A stretch of 37,417 nucleotides of DNA from Virgibacillus aidingensis (GCF_010994035.1 NZ_WIXN01000030.1:1-37417), one strand, 5' to 3'. Shown: positions 26,570-36,298, numbered from the stretch's first letter. Translations and numbers: made by a program. Notes: generated from the sequence alone by a model not told the origin.

Positions 26570-27925
26570 ATGATTCAAAAAGTTCTAATAGCAAACCGCG
26601 GCGAAATTGCTGCCCGCATCATACGTTCATGTCAAAAAATGGGGATCAGGACAGTTGCCGTCTACTCTGATGCCGACCAGAATGCACCATATGTAAAAAT
26701 GGCGGATGAAGGCTACCTGATTGGACCGCCCCGGGTCAATGAAAGCTATTTAAATGTGGATAAAATTGTTGCTGCGGCAAAAGATTCGGGTGCAGATGCG
26801 ATACATCCCGGCTACGGATTTTTAAGTGAAAATGAGGATTTCGTTAAACGCTGCCAGGATGAGGGCCTCATTTTTATCGGTCCATCCAGTGATGTAATAA
26901 AACAGATGGGGAGTAAAATAGCTGCCAGAAAAGCAATGCAACAAGCAGGTGTTCCGGTTGTGCCCGGTACGGATGGAGCAGTGGCTTCTTTGGAGGAAGC
27001 TATGGAAACAGCGCAATCCATCGGTTACCCGGTAATGCTGAAAGCGTCAGCCGGCGGCGGCGGGATTGGGATGCAAATTGTGGCTTCAGAAGATGAACTG
27101 GCAAAGGCATTTGAAAATAATTCAAAACGTGCGTTAACCTTTTTCGGTGACGGGTCCATGTTTATAGAGAAAAAACTGGAAAATGCACGCCATATAGAAA
27201 TACAGATTCTTGCCGACCAGCATGGAAATGTAATTCACCTGTTTGAACGCGAATGCTCCATCCAGCGGCGAAACCAAAAAGTAATTGAAGAGGCACCATC
27301 CGCATTTATTTCGGAAAAGACCAGAAAACAAATGGGAGAGGCGGCAATTAATGCTGCTATTGCATTACGGTACTCAAATGCAGGAACCATTGAATTTCTC
27401 GTAGATGAAAATGAAAACTTTTATTTTCTGGAAATGAATACAAGAATTCAAGTGGAACATCCCGTTACGGAAGAAATAACCGGGCTGGATATTGTGGAAC
27501 AACAGCTGAAAATCGCACAGGGGGAAAGGCTGCACTTTACACAGGAAGATATAAAAATAAACGGCCATGCAATGGAAGCTCGGATCTATGCGGAGGATCC
27601 GGTTACATTTTTCCCTTCTCCCGGACATATAACTAAATTTGACATCCCAACTGGTAAGGCTGTGCGAAATGAACTTGCCGTAACAGAGAAGTCAGATGTA
27701 ACCCCTTTTTATGATCCAATGATCGGCAAGCTCATTGTGAGAGGCGAAACACGACAGGAATCTATTTCTTTATTAAAACAAGCCCTGGCGCAATATAAAA
27801 TAGAAGGAATAAAAACGAATATTCCCATGCTGTTAAAAGTAGTAGATCTTGAACAGTTTAAAATGGGGAATACAACTACAGATTTTGTTCAAAAGCATTA
27901 TTTACCATTAGTACAAACAAATTAG
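26570..27925 (+). CDS. Acyl-CoA carboxylase, biotin carboxylase subunit (YngHA/AccC-like)
   Basis: Carboxylates biotin on the carrier protein using ATP and bicarbonate. 451 residues, the usual size of a free biotin carboxylase. Marks: N-terminal KVLIANRGEIAARIIRSC, PGYGFLSENEDF, glycine-rich ATP-grasp loop KASAGGGGIGM (158-168), RHIEIQILADQHG, catalytic ERECSIQRRNQKVIEEAPS and EMNTRIQVEHPVTEE (289-303). No fused carrier domain; the carrier is the next gene, 13 nt on. Its neighbours (hydratase, carboxyltransferase) say it serves a catabolic acyl-CoA carboxylase, probably 3-methylcrotonyl-CoA, not fatty acid synthesis. AGGAGGAAG before the ATG. Confidence 0.93.
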   Translation: MIQKVLIANRGEIAARIIRSCQKMGIRTVAVYSDADQNAPYVKMADEGYLIGPPRVNESYLNVDKIVAAAKDSGADAIHPGYGFLSENEDFVKRCQDEGLIFIGPSSDVIKQMGSKIAARKAMQQAGVPVVPGTDGAVASLEEAMETAQSIGYPVMLKASAGGGGIGMQIVASEDELAKAFENNSKRALTFFGDGSMFIEKKLENARHIEIQILADQHGNVIHLFERECSIQRRNQKVIEEAPSAFISEKTRKQMGEAAINAAIALRYSNAGTIEFLVDENENFYFLEMNTRIQVEHPVTEEITGLDIVEQQLKIAQGERLHFTQEDIKINGHAMEARIYAEDPVTFFPSPGHITKFDIPTGKAVRNELAVTEKSDVTPFYDPMIGKLIVRGETRQESISLLKQALAQYKIEGIKTNIPMLLKVVDLEQFKMGNTTTDFVQKHYLPLVQTN

Positions 27926-27938
27926 GGAGGAATAGTTT

Positions 27939-28148
27939 ATGGAATTAAAAGCAAATATGGCAGGGAATGTATGGAAGATAACCGTAAATCAGGGAGATAA
28001 AGTGGAATCCGGACAGGATGTTGTTATATTGGAATCCATGAAGATGGAAATACCAATTGCTGCTGAAGAAGCCGGCACTGTTGCTGAATTGAAGGTGAAT
28101 GAAGGGGACTTTGTCAATGAAGGTGATGTTATAGCAGTGATTGATTAA
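27939..28148 (+). CDS. Biotin carrier protein, stand-alone biotinyl domain (YngHB)
   Basis: A 69-residue single biotinyl/lipoyl domain. The biotin-accepting Lys35 lies in the classic ESMKMEI. The two-fold beta-barrel pattern is visible (MAGNVWKITVNQGDKVESG / AGTVAELKVNEGDFVNEG). It lacks the Ala/Pro-rich arm of AccB, as in B. subtilis YngHB, so the flexible linkage must come from the complex. GGGAGGA before the ATG. Acts with the flanking biotin carboxylase and the carboxyltransferase at 29011. Confidence 0.94.
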   Translation: MELKANMAGNVWKITVNQGDKVESGQDVVILESMKMEIPIAAEEAGTVAELKVNEGDFVNEGDVIAVID

Positions 28149-28210
28149 TCTGCTGTAATGTTTCCTTTAAATATAAATCTCATACATGCTAATTGATTTG
28201 GGAGGTAAAA

Positions 28211-28993
28211 ATGACGCAGCTGATAGATTATGAGAAAATGAAGGAACATATCGGTCTGATCACGCTTAATCGGCCGGAAGCAGCCAACGCCATGTCAAAA
28301 ACTTTATTGGAAGCATTAAGAGACACAGTCCATGAGATCGACAATGACCCAACTGTTTATTGTGTGATTATAACCGGAGCAGGAGAAAAGGCTTTCTGCG
28401 CCGGAGCTGATTTAAAAGAAAGAAAAGGTATGTCCGAAGCCCAGGTGATTGAGACTGTAAAGTTTATTGGTGAAACAGTAACTTTGATTGAACATATGAA
28501 AGTTCCGGTTATTGCAGCCATAAATGGTGCAGCTTTTGGGGGTGGACTTGAGCTGGCATTGGCCTGTGATATTCGGATTGCAGCCAAAAGTGCAAAAATG
28601 GGCTTGACAGAAACGTCCCTTGCTATTATACCGGGAGCCGGCGGTACACAGCGTCTTCCCCGATTGATTGGACCAGGTCAGGCAAAGAAGCTTATTTATA
28701 CTGCGTCCCCAGTAAATGCCGAAGAGGCTTTATCCTTAGGACTTGTGGAGGGAATTGCTGAAAATGAACCAGTACTCGAAACGGCATTACAGATGGCTGA
28801 AAAAATTGCCGGAAATGGACCTATTGCTTTAAAACAAGCGAAAACTGCTATAAACAATGGAATGCAAATGGACGTTTCAACAGCACTTAATTTAGAGCAC
28901 CTTGCCTACAGAGAAACTATACCTACCAGGGATCGTCTTGAAGGATTACAGGCATTCCGTGAAAAGAGAAAGCCTGTATACACGGGCGAATGA
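28211..28993 (+). CDS. Enoyl-CoA hydratase/isomerase family (YngF-like, probable methylglutaconyl-CoA hydratase)
   Basis: A crotonase-fold enzyme of 260 residues. Oxyanion hole and catalytic residues are visible: CAGADLKERKGM, then GAAFGGGLELALACD with Glu114, and TETSLAIIPGAGGTQRLPRLIG with Glu134. Both glutamates, twenty residues apart as in hydratases, argue for true hydration. In leucine breakdown it would hydrate 3-methylglutaconyl-CoA to HMG-CoA. The ATG at 28211 follows GGGAGG; a frame extending to 28193 has no site. Its TGA ends 17 nt before the carboxyltransferase start, with that gene's ribosome site in between. Confidence 0.9.
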   Translation: MTQLIDYEKMKEHIGLITLNRPEAANAMSKTLLEALRDTVHEIDNDPTVYCVIITGAGEKAFCAGADLKERKGMSEAQVIETVKFIGETVTLIEHMKVPVIAAINGAAFGGGLELALACDIRIAAKSAKMGLTETSLAIIPGAGGTQRLPRLIGPGQAKKLIYTASPVNAEEALSLGLVEGIAENEPVLETALQMAEKIAGNGPIALKQAKTAINNGMQMDVSTALNLEHLAYRETIPTRDRLEGLQAFREKRKPVYTGE

Positions 28994-29010
28994 AGCAGGA
29001 GGATGTAATA

Positions 29011-30540
29011 ATGTCATACATGGAAGACTTACAAAAGCGAATAAGTAAAATTGAAAAAGGCGGGCTGGAAAAATATCACAAAAAAAACGAAGAAAAAGGA
29101 AAGTTATTTGTAAGAAAACGGTTAGAACTATTGTTTGATAAAGGTATGGATATAGAAGATGCCTTTTTTGCCAACTGTATGGATGATTCCCTTCCGTCAG
29201 ACGGGGTTGTTACAGGGATAGGTAAAATAAATGGCCAATCTGTTTGTGTTATGGCGAACGACTCGACCGTAAAGGCAGGTTCGTGGGGAAAAAGAACGGT
29301 TGAAAAAATTATCCGTATTCAGGAAACAGCTGAGAAGCTGGAAATCCCGATGTTATACTTAGTTGATTCGGCCGGAGCGCGGATAACAGATCAAATTGAA
29401 ATGTTTCCGGGCAGACGCGGTGCAGGAAGAATTTTCCACAATCAAATAAAACTATCCGGACGGGTACCTCAGGTTTGTTTATTATTTGGTCCTTCAGCAG
29501 CAGGCGGGGCTTACATTCCGGCATTTTGTGACATTGTCATTATGGTGGATGGGAATGCTTCCATGTACTTGGGATCTCCCCGAATGGCTGAAAAGGTCAT
29601 TGGCGAAAAAGTATCCCTCGAAGAGATGGGGGGAGCAAGCATGCATTGCTCTGTCTCCGGGGTTGGTGATGTACTCGTAAAAACCGAAGAGGAAGCTATT
29701 GCTTATTCACGCAATTATTTAAGCTACTTTCCGGCAAACTTCAGAAACAAACCAAAGGAGCTGGAAGCAAAGGAAAAAAAGGAATTTGAAAAATCTATTA
29801 CTGATATTCTTCCCGAAAATCAAAACGCTCCATTTGATATGCATGAATTAATCAATCGTGTTATTGATGAGGACAGTTTTTGCGAAATCAAGAAGAAGTT
29901 TGCGCCGGAACTTATTACCGGCCTTGCCAGAATAGATGGAAAATCGGTTGGAATTATTGCAAACCAGCCAAGGATGAAAGGTGGTGTACTATTTCACGAT
30001 TCCGCAGATAAAGCAGCTAAATTTATGCAATTATGTGATGCTTTCCATATCCCGCTGTTATTCCTGGTAGATGTACCCGGTTTTATGATTGGTACGAAGG
30101 TAGAACGTGCCGGCATTATTCGTCACGGTGCGAAAATGCTGTCTGCCATGAGTGAAGCTACGGTGCCTAAAATATCTGTAATTGTTAGAAAAGCCTATGG
30201 GGCAGGTTTGTATGCCATGGCCGGTCCTGCATTTGATCCTGATTGCTGTCTGGCATTTCCAACCGCTCAAGTGGCGGTAATGGGGCCGGAAGCAGCTGTT
30301 AACGCAGTATACGCAAATAAAATAGCAGAACTGCCGGAAGAAGATCGCCCGGCATTTATTAAAGAAAAGCAGGATGAGTACAAGGATAATATTGATATAT
30401 ACAGATTAGCATCCGAAATGGTCGTGGATGCAGTCATTGACCCGAATAAATTAAGGGAAGAACTTATAAACCGGTATGCTGTCTATGAAAACAAAAATGT
30501 AACCTTCACGGAAAGAAAGCATGGAGTATACCCGGTTTAG
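29011..30540 (+). CDS. Acyl-CoA carboxylase, carboxyltransferase subunit (YngE/MCC-beta-like)
   Basis: Transfers the carboxyl group from biotin to an acyl-CoA; 509 residues (B. subtilis YngE is 511). Two crotonase-like halves: N-terminal SDGVVTGIGKINGQ, LVDSAGARITDQIE, FGPSAAGGAYIPAFCD; C-terminal GIIANQPRMKGGVL, FLVDVPGFMIGTKVER, GIIRHGAKML and KAYGAGLYAMAGPAFDP. This layout is that of 3-methylcrotonyl- or propionyl-CoA carboxylase beta chains. The ATG at 29011 follows GCAGGAGG by 9 nt; an ATG at 28990, overlapping the previous stop, would place the site inside the gene. Last gene of the operon, closed by a hairpin. Confidence 0.93.
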   Translation: MSYMEDLQKRISKIEKGGLEKYHKKNEEKGKLFVRKRLELLFDKGMDIEDAFFANCMDDSLPSDGVVTGIGKINGQSVCVMANDSTVKAGSWGKRTVEKIIRIQETAEKLEIPMLYLVDSAGARITDQIEMFPGRRGAGRIFHNQIKLSGRVPQVCLLFGPSAAGGAYIPAFCDIVIMVDGNASMYLGSPRMAEKVIGEKVSLEEMGGASMHCSVSGVGDVLVKTEEEAIAYSRNYLSYFPANFRNKPKELEAKEKKEFEKSITDILPENQNAPFDMHELINRVIDEDSFCEIKKKFAPELITGLARIDGKSVGIIANQPRMKGGVLFHDSADKAAKFMQLCDAFHIPLLFLVDVPGFMIGTKVERAGIIRHGAKMLSAMSEATVPKISVIVRKAYGAGLYAMAGPAFDPDCCLAFPTAQVAVMGPEAAVNAVYANKIAELPEEDRPAFIKEKQDEYKDNIDIYRLASEMVVDAVIDPNKLREELINRYAVYENKNVTFTERKHGVYPV

Positions 30541-30566
30541 GTTTTACTGATATTTTCTTTTTGACA

Positions 30567-30603
30567 GGCAGGAAAGGCAAATGCTTTTCCTGCCTTCATA
30601 TTT
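30567..30603 (+). terminator. Terminator-like hairpin after the carboxyltransferase gene
   Basis: GGCAGGAAAGGC pairs with GCTTTTCCTGCC around AAAT, with G-U pairs near the loop. The tail (TTCATATTT) is weak in T. Confidence 0.6.
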
Positions 30604-30997
30604 ACTAAATTTGCATGTTTGATGTGGTATCCCTGGCGGGGGAAACCTTTTGATCCGGAATCGCTGTGTTGGCATAAGATGTACTGGGAGAGGAGACAAC
30701 TAAATAACACGTGGGGGTCAAACAGAAACAGCGGGAACGCCTTTGGCTGATGCTGCCTGGCTTATACCTATGAAGCCGGGCTGGCAGGTTTCAATTATTT
30801 CAATAGCATGGACACATGTATGAATCTCCTGCAAAATAAAATATAATAACAATAGTACTTTATTTACCGGCAACATTTTATCCAAAAGGAATTCCGTTAC
30901 TTTACAATATTCTTATTATGTAAACAAAAAACAACTTTATTCATTTATCTTCTGTAAAATGATATGCTTACCCTAACGGAAAAGGGGGAAATGAACA
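30604..30997. other. Intergenic region of 394 bp with a GC-richer island
   Basis: No recognisable gene. 30640-30790 is richer in G and C than its surroundings and can form a hairpin (CTGCC-GGCTT with AAGCC-GGCAG arms, about 30753-30787). A 39-codon open frame from an ATA at 30704, 8 nt after GGAG, resembles nothing I know. The AT-rich 30830-30990 presumably carries the flavin reductase promoter. Confidence 0.4.
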
Positions 30998-31456
30998 ATG
31001 GACAGCCGATTGTTTCGTGATGTCATGGGGCAATTTGCCACTGGCATTACCATTGTATCAACAAAACATGATCATGAGATACAGGCAATGACTGTAAATG
31101 CTTTTATGTCTGTTTCATTAGAACCAAAGCTGGTAGCAGTTTCCATAGATGAAAACGCCAGTATGTATCCCATCTTACAAAAGGAAAAAAAATTTGGCAT
31201 AAGTATATTATCAGAAGAACAAAAAGATCTTGCCATGATCTGCGCAAGACAGAAGGAAATGGACAGGGAAATTCCTTTTATTCAAATGGACGGGGTACCT
31301 GTCATTGATTACTCGATTGCGGTTCTTTCCTGCAAGGTTGATGGCACTGTTAAAGCAGGTGACCATATGATTTTTATAGCCGAAGTGACAGATCTAAAAT
31401 TAAATAAAGCAAATCCTCTCCTATTCCATGCAGGAAAATACAAGGCATTAGAATGA
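30998..31456 (+). CDS. Flavin reductase-like FMN-binding protein
   Basis: A 152-residue split-barrel protein of the flavin reductase (HpaC/RutF) family, which reduces FMN or FAD with NAD(P)H for partner monooxygenases. Seen: FRDVMGQFATGITIVST (residues 5-21), the FMN-phosphate region TVNAFMSVSLEPKLVAVSID and a C-terminal HAGKYKAL. No monooxygenase gene adjoins, so the partner is unknown and binding of FMN is an inference. AAAGGGGGA before the ATG; own terminator follows. Confidence 0.85.
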   Translation: MDSRLFRDVMGQFATGITIVSTKHDHEIQAMTVNAFMSVSLEPKLVAVSIDENASMYPILQKEKKFGISILSEEQKDLAMICARQKEMDREIPFIQMDGVPVIDYSIAVLSCKVDGTVKAGDHMIFIAEVTDLKLNKANPLLFHAGKYKALE

Positions 31457-31463
31457 GGTTATT

Positions 31464-31498
31464 AAATACCGGTCATTGCTATGATTGGTATTTTTTTA
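31464..31498 (+). terminator. Terminator after the flavin reductase gene
   Basis: AATACCGGTCAT pairs with ATGATTGGTATT (two G-U) around TGCT and continues into T7, starting 8 nt after the stop. Confidence 0.85.
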
Positions 31499-31727
31499 TA
31501 TATACGTTTATAGGTTGATGGCGGGAAGAGGATCAGCTGTACTTTGCCGTAAAAGAAACAGTTTCCTGGAAGCTAAAATTTTAAAGTCTTAAATATAAAA
31601 AAGCTGACACTCACCTCCGGAGTTTTTCTAATATGTGAAAGTACAACCAGAAAATTAATGGTAGAAAAAGCATGCAAAGTCTCGTATAATAGACGCTGAC
31701 AGAGGATATGAGAAGGGACATGAAAAC

Positions 31728-34700
31728 GTGATATTGAAGGAAAAAACAGGATCAAATGTGAAATTGCATCATTTGGCTTCTCTATATCAGATGATGATTG
31801 AAAATAAAGATAAAGAAAGTGCAGCAAAAATGCTGGAACTGTATGAAAAGCTGGAAAAGAAGGAAACGATCATTACTTTCGCGGGGCATTTTTCAGCAGG
31901 GAAATCATCAATGATTAATAGCTTGCTGAATTCCGATATTTTACCGAAGAGTCCAATCCCGACAAGTGCAAATATTGTAGAACTATCCTCGGGTGAAGGA
32001 ACAGCGCGTGTTTATTTTAACAGCCAGGAACCTGTGGAATACAAGGAACCTTATGACATGGAAATGATTAAGGAATATTCAAAAGATAAGGATGCCATTA
32101 AAAGGATCGAGATCAGCACATCCGGGCAAATCATCCCCGACGGCTGTAAAATCATGGATACACCCGGCATTGATGCTGCAGATGATGCAGATCGATTAAT
32201 GACAGAAGCCTCATTGCACTTGGTTGATGTGCTCTTTTATGTCATGGATTATAACCATGTGCAGTCAGAAGTCAATTTAAAATTTCTGCAAAGCCTGCAG
32301 AGTCAAAAAATACCTTTTTATGTGATCATCAATCAGATTGATAAGCATGATGAATCCGAACTTTCTTTTTATGAATTCGATAAGAGTATTAAACAAACGT
32401 TTGATCAATGGGGTTTATCCCCGGAAAATATCTTTTACTCATCCTTATTCGCCCCTTCCATGAAGCAAAACGAACTGCCGGAAATAAAAAATACACTTTT
32501 TGCAATAATGGGAGAGGAAAGAGAAGCATTTACCAGAGTGGATCAAGCGGTAAAAAATGTAATGGACGCCCATAAGCTATTCCTGAAAAACAAATATGAT
32601 GAAAAATATTCGTTTCAAGACATGCATGCAGATGAGAGTTTGGATATTACCGAAATAGATTCATTGAAAATGGAACAGAAACAAATGGATGCCGATCTTT
32701 TACAGTTACAAGATGATTTTTACCATGAATTAAGGCAAACATTAAAGAATGCCTATTTGATGCCTTCCGATTTAAGGGATAAAGCAGCAGATTTCCTGGA
32801 ATCAAGGCAAAGTGATTTTAAAATAGGTTTTCTCAATAGCAGGAAGAAAACCGAACTGGAAAAAGAAGAGAGACTGCAGTCATTTATCAGCGCTTTGCGG
32901 GAAACAATGGAAATATCCATTCAATGGCGGCTGCGCGACAAATTTACTGCGTTATTAAGTAACCATCCTGAAAACCATCGAATGCTGCAGGATGAAATTC
33001 GGCATCTGGCCATAGAATATACGGAAGAAGATCTGATTAAATTGATCAAACCCGGCGCCAAATTAAATGGAGATTTTGTACTGAATTATACCAATGATGT
33101 CTCAGCTGACATAAAAAATAAATTCAGGCAAAAATCCCGTAAATTATGGGAGGCAATATCCAATTCCATTCAGGATAGAAATGAAGAAAGGCGCCTGGAG
33201 CTGGAAAAACGAATTAATCAATTGGAGCAATTACGGGATAAGCTGCAGGCAAAAGCTGAAGGGGAGCAGGAACTGAAGGAAAAGACAGCGGCGGTTGATT
33301 TCCAGCTGGATTTGGAAGCTGCGAATGAAGCAGCATGGGAATTAATTGAAAACGAAAAGATAGACAGACAACAGCCTTTAAAAGTGGTTACAGACTTTTA
33401 CCGTACTGCACCTAAATCTGTTAAACAAGAAGAGAAGTCAGATTCTGCTGCTGAAAAAGAAAATACTGATTCTCCTCCGGTGGACAATGTACTTCATCGC
33501 ATAGACAAAGCTATAGAGACAGTAAAGGAATTGCCGGGTTTTCAAACGATCATCCATGATTTAAAACGGAAGCAAAGCCGTTTAACAAATCGCTCTTATA
33601 CCATTGCTTTATTCGGTGCGTTTAGCGCGGGTAAATCTTCCTTTGCCAATGCACTGCTGGGGGATAAAGTACTGCCGGTATCCCCAAATCCGACAACAGC
33701 TGCCGTTAATCGAATTAATCCGGTAAATGATCGGTATGCGCATGGAACTGTGGTGGTAACACTAAAGAGTAAAGAAACACTGCTTCATGATTTGCAGGAA
33801 ATCACAAAAAAATTCTCTCCATCCATCCGGGAATTTGAGGAATTGCTGGACTGGGCAAGCAGTAATCGGATTTACCAGCATGAACAATTAAATCATTTAT
33901 ACCAATCTTATTTACGGGCAATGATTAATGGATATCAGAATGCAAAAGAAAATATAGGCAATAAAATATCGATTAATCTGGAAACGTTCAGTGAATATGT
34001 AACAGACGAAACGAAAGCTTGCTATATTGAGTCCATAGATTTATATTATGACTGCTCTGTAACAAGGCAGGGCATCAGCCTGGTAGATACTCCGGGTGCA
34101 GATTCTGTAAACGCAAGGCATACGAATACAGCATTTGATTATATCAAGCATGCCGATGCCATTCTTTATGTAACCTACTATAATCACGCCTTATCCCGTG
34201 CCGACAAAGATTTTCTTATGCAGCTTGGACGGGTAAAAGAAGCATTTGAAATGGATAAAATGTTTTTCGTTATTAATGCTGCAGACTTGGCTAATGATGA
34301 ACGGGAGCTGCAGTTAGTGAGTAATTATGTAGAAGAACAATTAGTGCAATTGGGTGTGCGTTTTCCGCGGCTGTACCCTGTATCCAGCAAACAATCATTG
34401 CATAATAAGCTGGAAGGAAAAAGATTAAACAGCCAAATGGAGGAATTTGAAAAGGCATTTTTCCATTTTATCCATTACGATATCACAGCTTTAACAGTGA
34501 ATGCAGCCATATGGGACCTTCAGCGTCTTTATACCCGGACACGGAATTATTTACATTCATTAAACATGGATCAGGAAGAAAAAGAAGCTTTAAAAGTATC
34601 TTTAACAGCTAAAAAAGATAGATTAAATAAGACCATTGCCGGGATAAAAACAAATGTTTATGAAACACAAATAAAGCAGAAAATAGAGAAGCAATTATTT

Positions 34701-35369
34701 TATGTGATAGAGAGATTATCCATCCGCTTCCATGATATGTTTAAGGAAATGTTTAACCCTGCAACTATCACGGAATCAGGCAAACAGGGTCAATCCCAGC
34801 TGCAGACAAGTATGGAAAATCTTATTGACTATACTGCTTTTGAATTGCTGCAGGAACTGCAGGCAGTCTCATTAAGGGTGGAAAGTGAAATGGGCACATT
34901 GGCAAAAAATTTGTATCATGCCCTTTCGGAACAATGCCTGAAGATTGATGAATCATTAACATTGGCAGAGTTTGAAATGAGTGGGCTGGAAACCCCAGTA
35001 TACCTGAAAGAATTTCCTGCCGATGTAAGATCCTTTAATAAAATATTATCGAATTTTCGGGGGACAAAAGCTTTCTTTGCGAAAAACGAAAAAGAAATAA
35101 TGAAAGAAGCGCTATATGAAAAGTTAAAGCCTCTTGCAGAAGGTTATATGCGGGAAAATAAGCTGATTATGCAAAGTGGATATCATGAACAGTGGAAAAA
35201 TCTGGTGGAGAATATGAAAGCGGAAGTAAAAGAGAATGCAAATAACCATATTGATCATTATATTGAAATGTTATCCAAGCCTGTTGATTTGGCGACAGTG
35301 AAAGAAAAAGAACAGGTATTGAAGAAAATACTCAAATGGAATACGGGAGACAGGGATAATGGAAAATAA
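31728..35369 (+). CDS. dynA: Dynamin-like protein DynA (two GTPase heads)
   Basis: A 1213-residue bacterial dynamin made of two fused dynamin units (B. subtilis DynA/YpbR is about 1190). It fuses membranes and helps with membrane repair after antibiotic or phage attack. First GTPase: G1 GHFSAGKSS (53-61), G3 DTPG (Asp144), G4 NQID (202-205). Second: G1 GAFSAGKSS (about 630-638), G3 DTPG (about 787) and a variant G4 NAAD. Long coiled coils follow each head (about 310-560 and 930-1200). Start GTG at 31728 after AGAAGGG. Its end overlaps ypcP by 11 nt, the B. subtilis pairing, so they are coupled. Confidence 0.94.
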   Translation: MILKEKTGSNVKLHHLASLYQMMIENKDKESAAKMLELYEKLEKKETIITFAGHFSAGKSSMINSLLNSDILPKSPIPTSANIVELSSGEGTARVYFNSQEPVEYKEPYDMEMIKEYSKDKDAIKRIEISTSGQIIPDGCKIMDTPGIDAADDADRLMTEASLHLVDVLFYVMDYNHVQSEVNLKFLQSLQSQKIPFYVIINQIDKHDESELSFYEFDKSIKQTFDQWGLSPENIFYSSLFAPSMKQNELPEIKNTLFAIMGEEREAFTRVDQAVKNVMDAHKLFLKNKYDEKYSFQDMHADESLDITEIDSLKMEQKQMDADLLQLQDDFYHELRQTLKNAYLMPSDLRDKAADFLESRQSDFKIGFLNSRKKTELEKEERLQSFISALRETMEISIQWRLRDKFTALLSNHPENHRMLQDEIRHLAIEYTEEDLIKLIKPGAKLNGDFVLNYTNDVSADIKNKFRQKSRKLWEAISNSIQDRNEERRLELEKRINQLEQLRDKLQAKAEGEQELKEKTAAVDFQLDLEAANEAAWELIENEKIDRQQPLKVVTDFYRTAPKSVKQEEKSDSAAEKENTDSPPVDNVLHRIDKAIETVKELPGFQTIIHDLKRKQSRLTNRSYTIALFGAFSAGKSSFANALLGDKVLPVSPNPTTAAVNRINPVNDRYAHGTVVVTLKSKETLLHDLQEITKKFSPSIREFEELLDWASSNRIYQHEQLNHLYQSYLRAMINGYQNAKENIGNKISINLETFSEYVTDETKACYIESIDLYYDCSVTRQGISLVDTPGADSVNARHTNTAFDYIKHADAILYVTYYNHALSRADKDFLMQLGRVKEAFEMDKMFFVINAADLANDERELQLVSNYVEEQLVQLGVRFPRLYPVSSKQSLHNKLEGKRLNSQMEEFEKAFFHFIHYDITALTVNAAIWDLQRLYTRTRNYLHSLNMDQEEKEALKVSLTAKKDRLNKTIAGIKTNVYETQIKQKIEKQLFYVIERLSIRFHDMFKEMFNPATITESGKQGQSQLQTSMENLIDYTAFELLQELQAVSLRVESEMGTLAKNLYHALSEQCLKIDESLTLAEFEMSGLETPVYLKEFPADVRSFNKILSNFRGTKAFFAKNEKEIMKEALYEKLKPLAEGYMRENKLIMQSGYHEQWKNLVENMKAEVKENANNHIDHYIEMLSKPVDLATVKEKEQVLKKILKWNTGDRDNGK

Positions 35370-36222
35370 ACAGGTATTATTAGTGGATGGAATGGCTTTA
35401 TTATTTCGCGGGTTTTTTGCTACAGCATTCCGCGGGAACTTTATGAAAACAAGCAGCGGGATGCCAACAAACGGAATCTACCAATTTTTACGCTATTTTC
35501 TGGACGCGGTAGACAAATTCCAGCCAACACATGTTATCTGCTGCTGGGATATGGGAAGCAAAACATTTCGCACGGATTTATATGAAGGATATAAACAGAA
35601 CCGTGCGGAACCGCCTGAAGAGCTTGTGCCCCAGTTCGATTTAATTAAGGAAGTGATTGATGCTTTTGACATTCCGAATATAGGAATAAATAATTTTGAA
35701 GCAGATGATTGTATTGGAACACTGGCAAGCATGTATGCTGCGGAGAATGAGGTTACTATTCTAACTGGTGATCAGGATATATTGCAGCTTGTACAGGAAA
35801 ATGTAAGTGTCGCAATCATGCGCAAAGGACAGGGCAATTATGAAGTATTTAATTCGGAAAATTTCTATGAAAAAATGAGTATTTATCCGAAACAAGTGAT
35901 TGACCTAAAAGGGTTGATGGGGGATGCTTCAGATAATTATCCCGGCGTAAAAGGAATAGGGGAAAAAACGGCTTTAAAATTGATACGGGAGTATGAAACT
36001 ATTGACAGCTTGCTAGAAAATATGGACGAGCTTCCTAAAGGCATAAGAAATAAAATAAATTTGAATATGGATATGATGCATTTATCAAGAACCCTTGCAG
36101 AAATAAAATGTGACGTCCCAGTCAGCTGTGAATTAACTTCAGCAAGATGGCAATTTGACAAAACAAAAGTAGAAGATAAATTTAATGAGCTGGAGTTTAA
36201 AAACCTCAGCAAATTATTATAG
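35359..36222 (+). CDS. ypcP: 5'-3' exonuclease / flap endonuclease YpcP
   Basis: A 287-residue free FEN-type nuclease homologous to the N-terminal domain of DNA polymerase I; removes RNA primers or 5' flaps. Metal-site aspartates are visible: LLVDGMALLFRG (Asp10), CCWDMGSKTFRTDLYEGYKQNR, EADDCIGTLA, TGDQDILQLV, and the helix-hairpin-helix DASDNYPGVKGIGEKTALKLI. The ATG lies within the last codons of dynA (11-nt overlap), so translation is coupled. Same order in B. subtilis (ypbR-ypcP), though there far from parC. Confidence 0.93.
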   Translation: MENKQVLLVDGMALLFRGFFATAFRGNFMKTSSGMPTNGIYQFLRYFLDAVDKFQPTHVICCWDMGSKTFRTDLYEGYKQNRAEPPEELVPQFDLIKEVIDAFDIPNIGINNFEADDCIGTLASMYAAENEVTILTGDQDILQLVQENVSVAIMRKGQGNYEVFNSENFYEKMSIYPKQVIDLKGLMGDASDNYPGVKGIGEKTALKLIREYETIDSLLENMDELPKGIRNKINLNMDMMHLSRTLAEIKCDVPVSCELTSARWQFDKTKVEDKFNELEFKNLSKLL

Positions 36223-36250
36223 CTTCCAAGTTTTATTGGCCGCGCGGCAG

Positions 36251-36288
36251 GGAAGGGGGGAGGTGTTCACCTTCTCTTCCGATTTTGC
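36251..36288 (+). terminator. Terminator-like hairpin after ypcP
   Basis: A G-rich arm (GGAAGGGGGGAGGTG) pairs with CACCTTCTCTTCC around TT, with two bulged G; the tail GATTTTGC is short of T. Confidence 0.6.
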
Positions 36289-36298
36289 AGGCAAGGGG

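Noticed and set aside
30681..30750. 23-codon frame starting at an ATG near 30680
   Set aside because: No ribosome site before it and no hydrophobic or family pattern.
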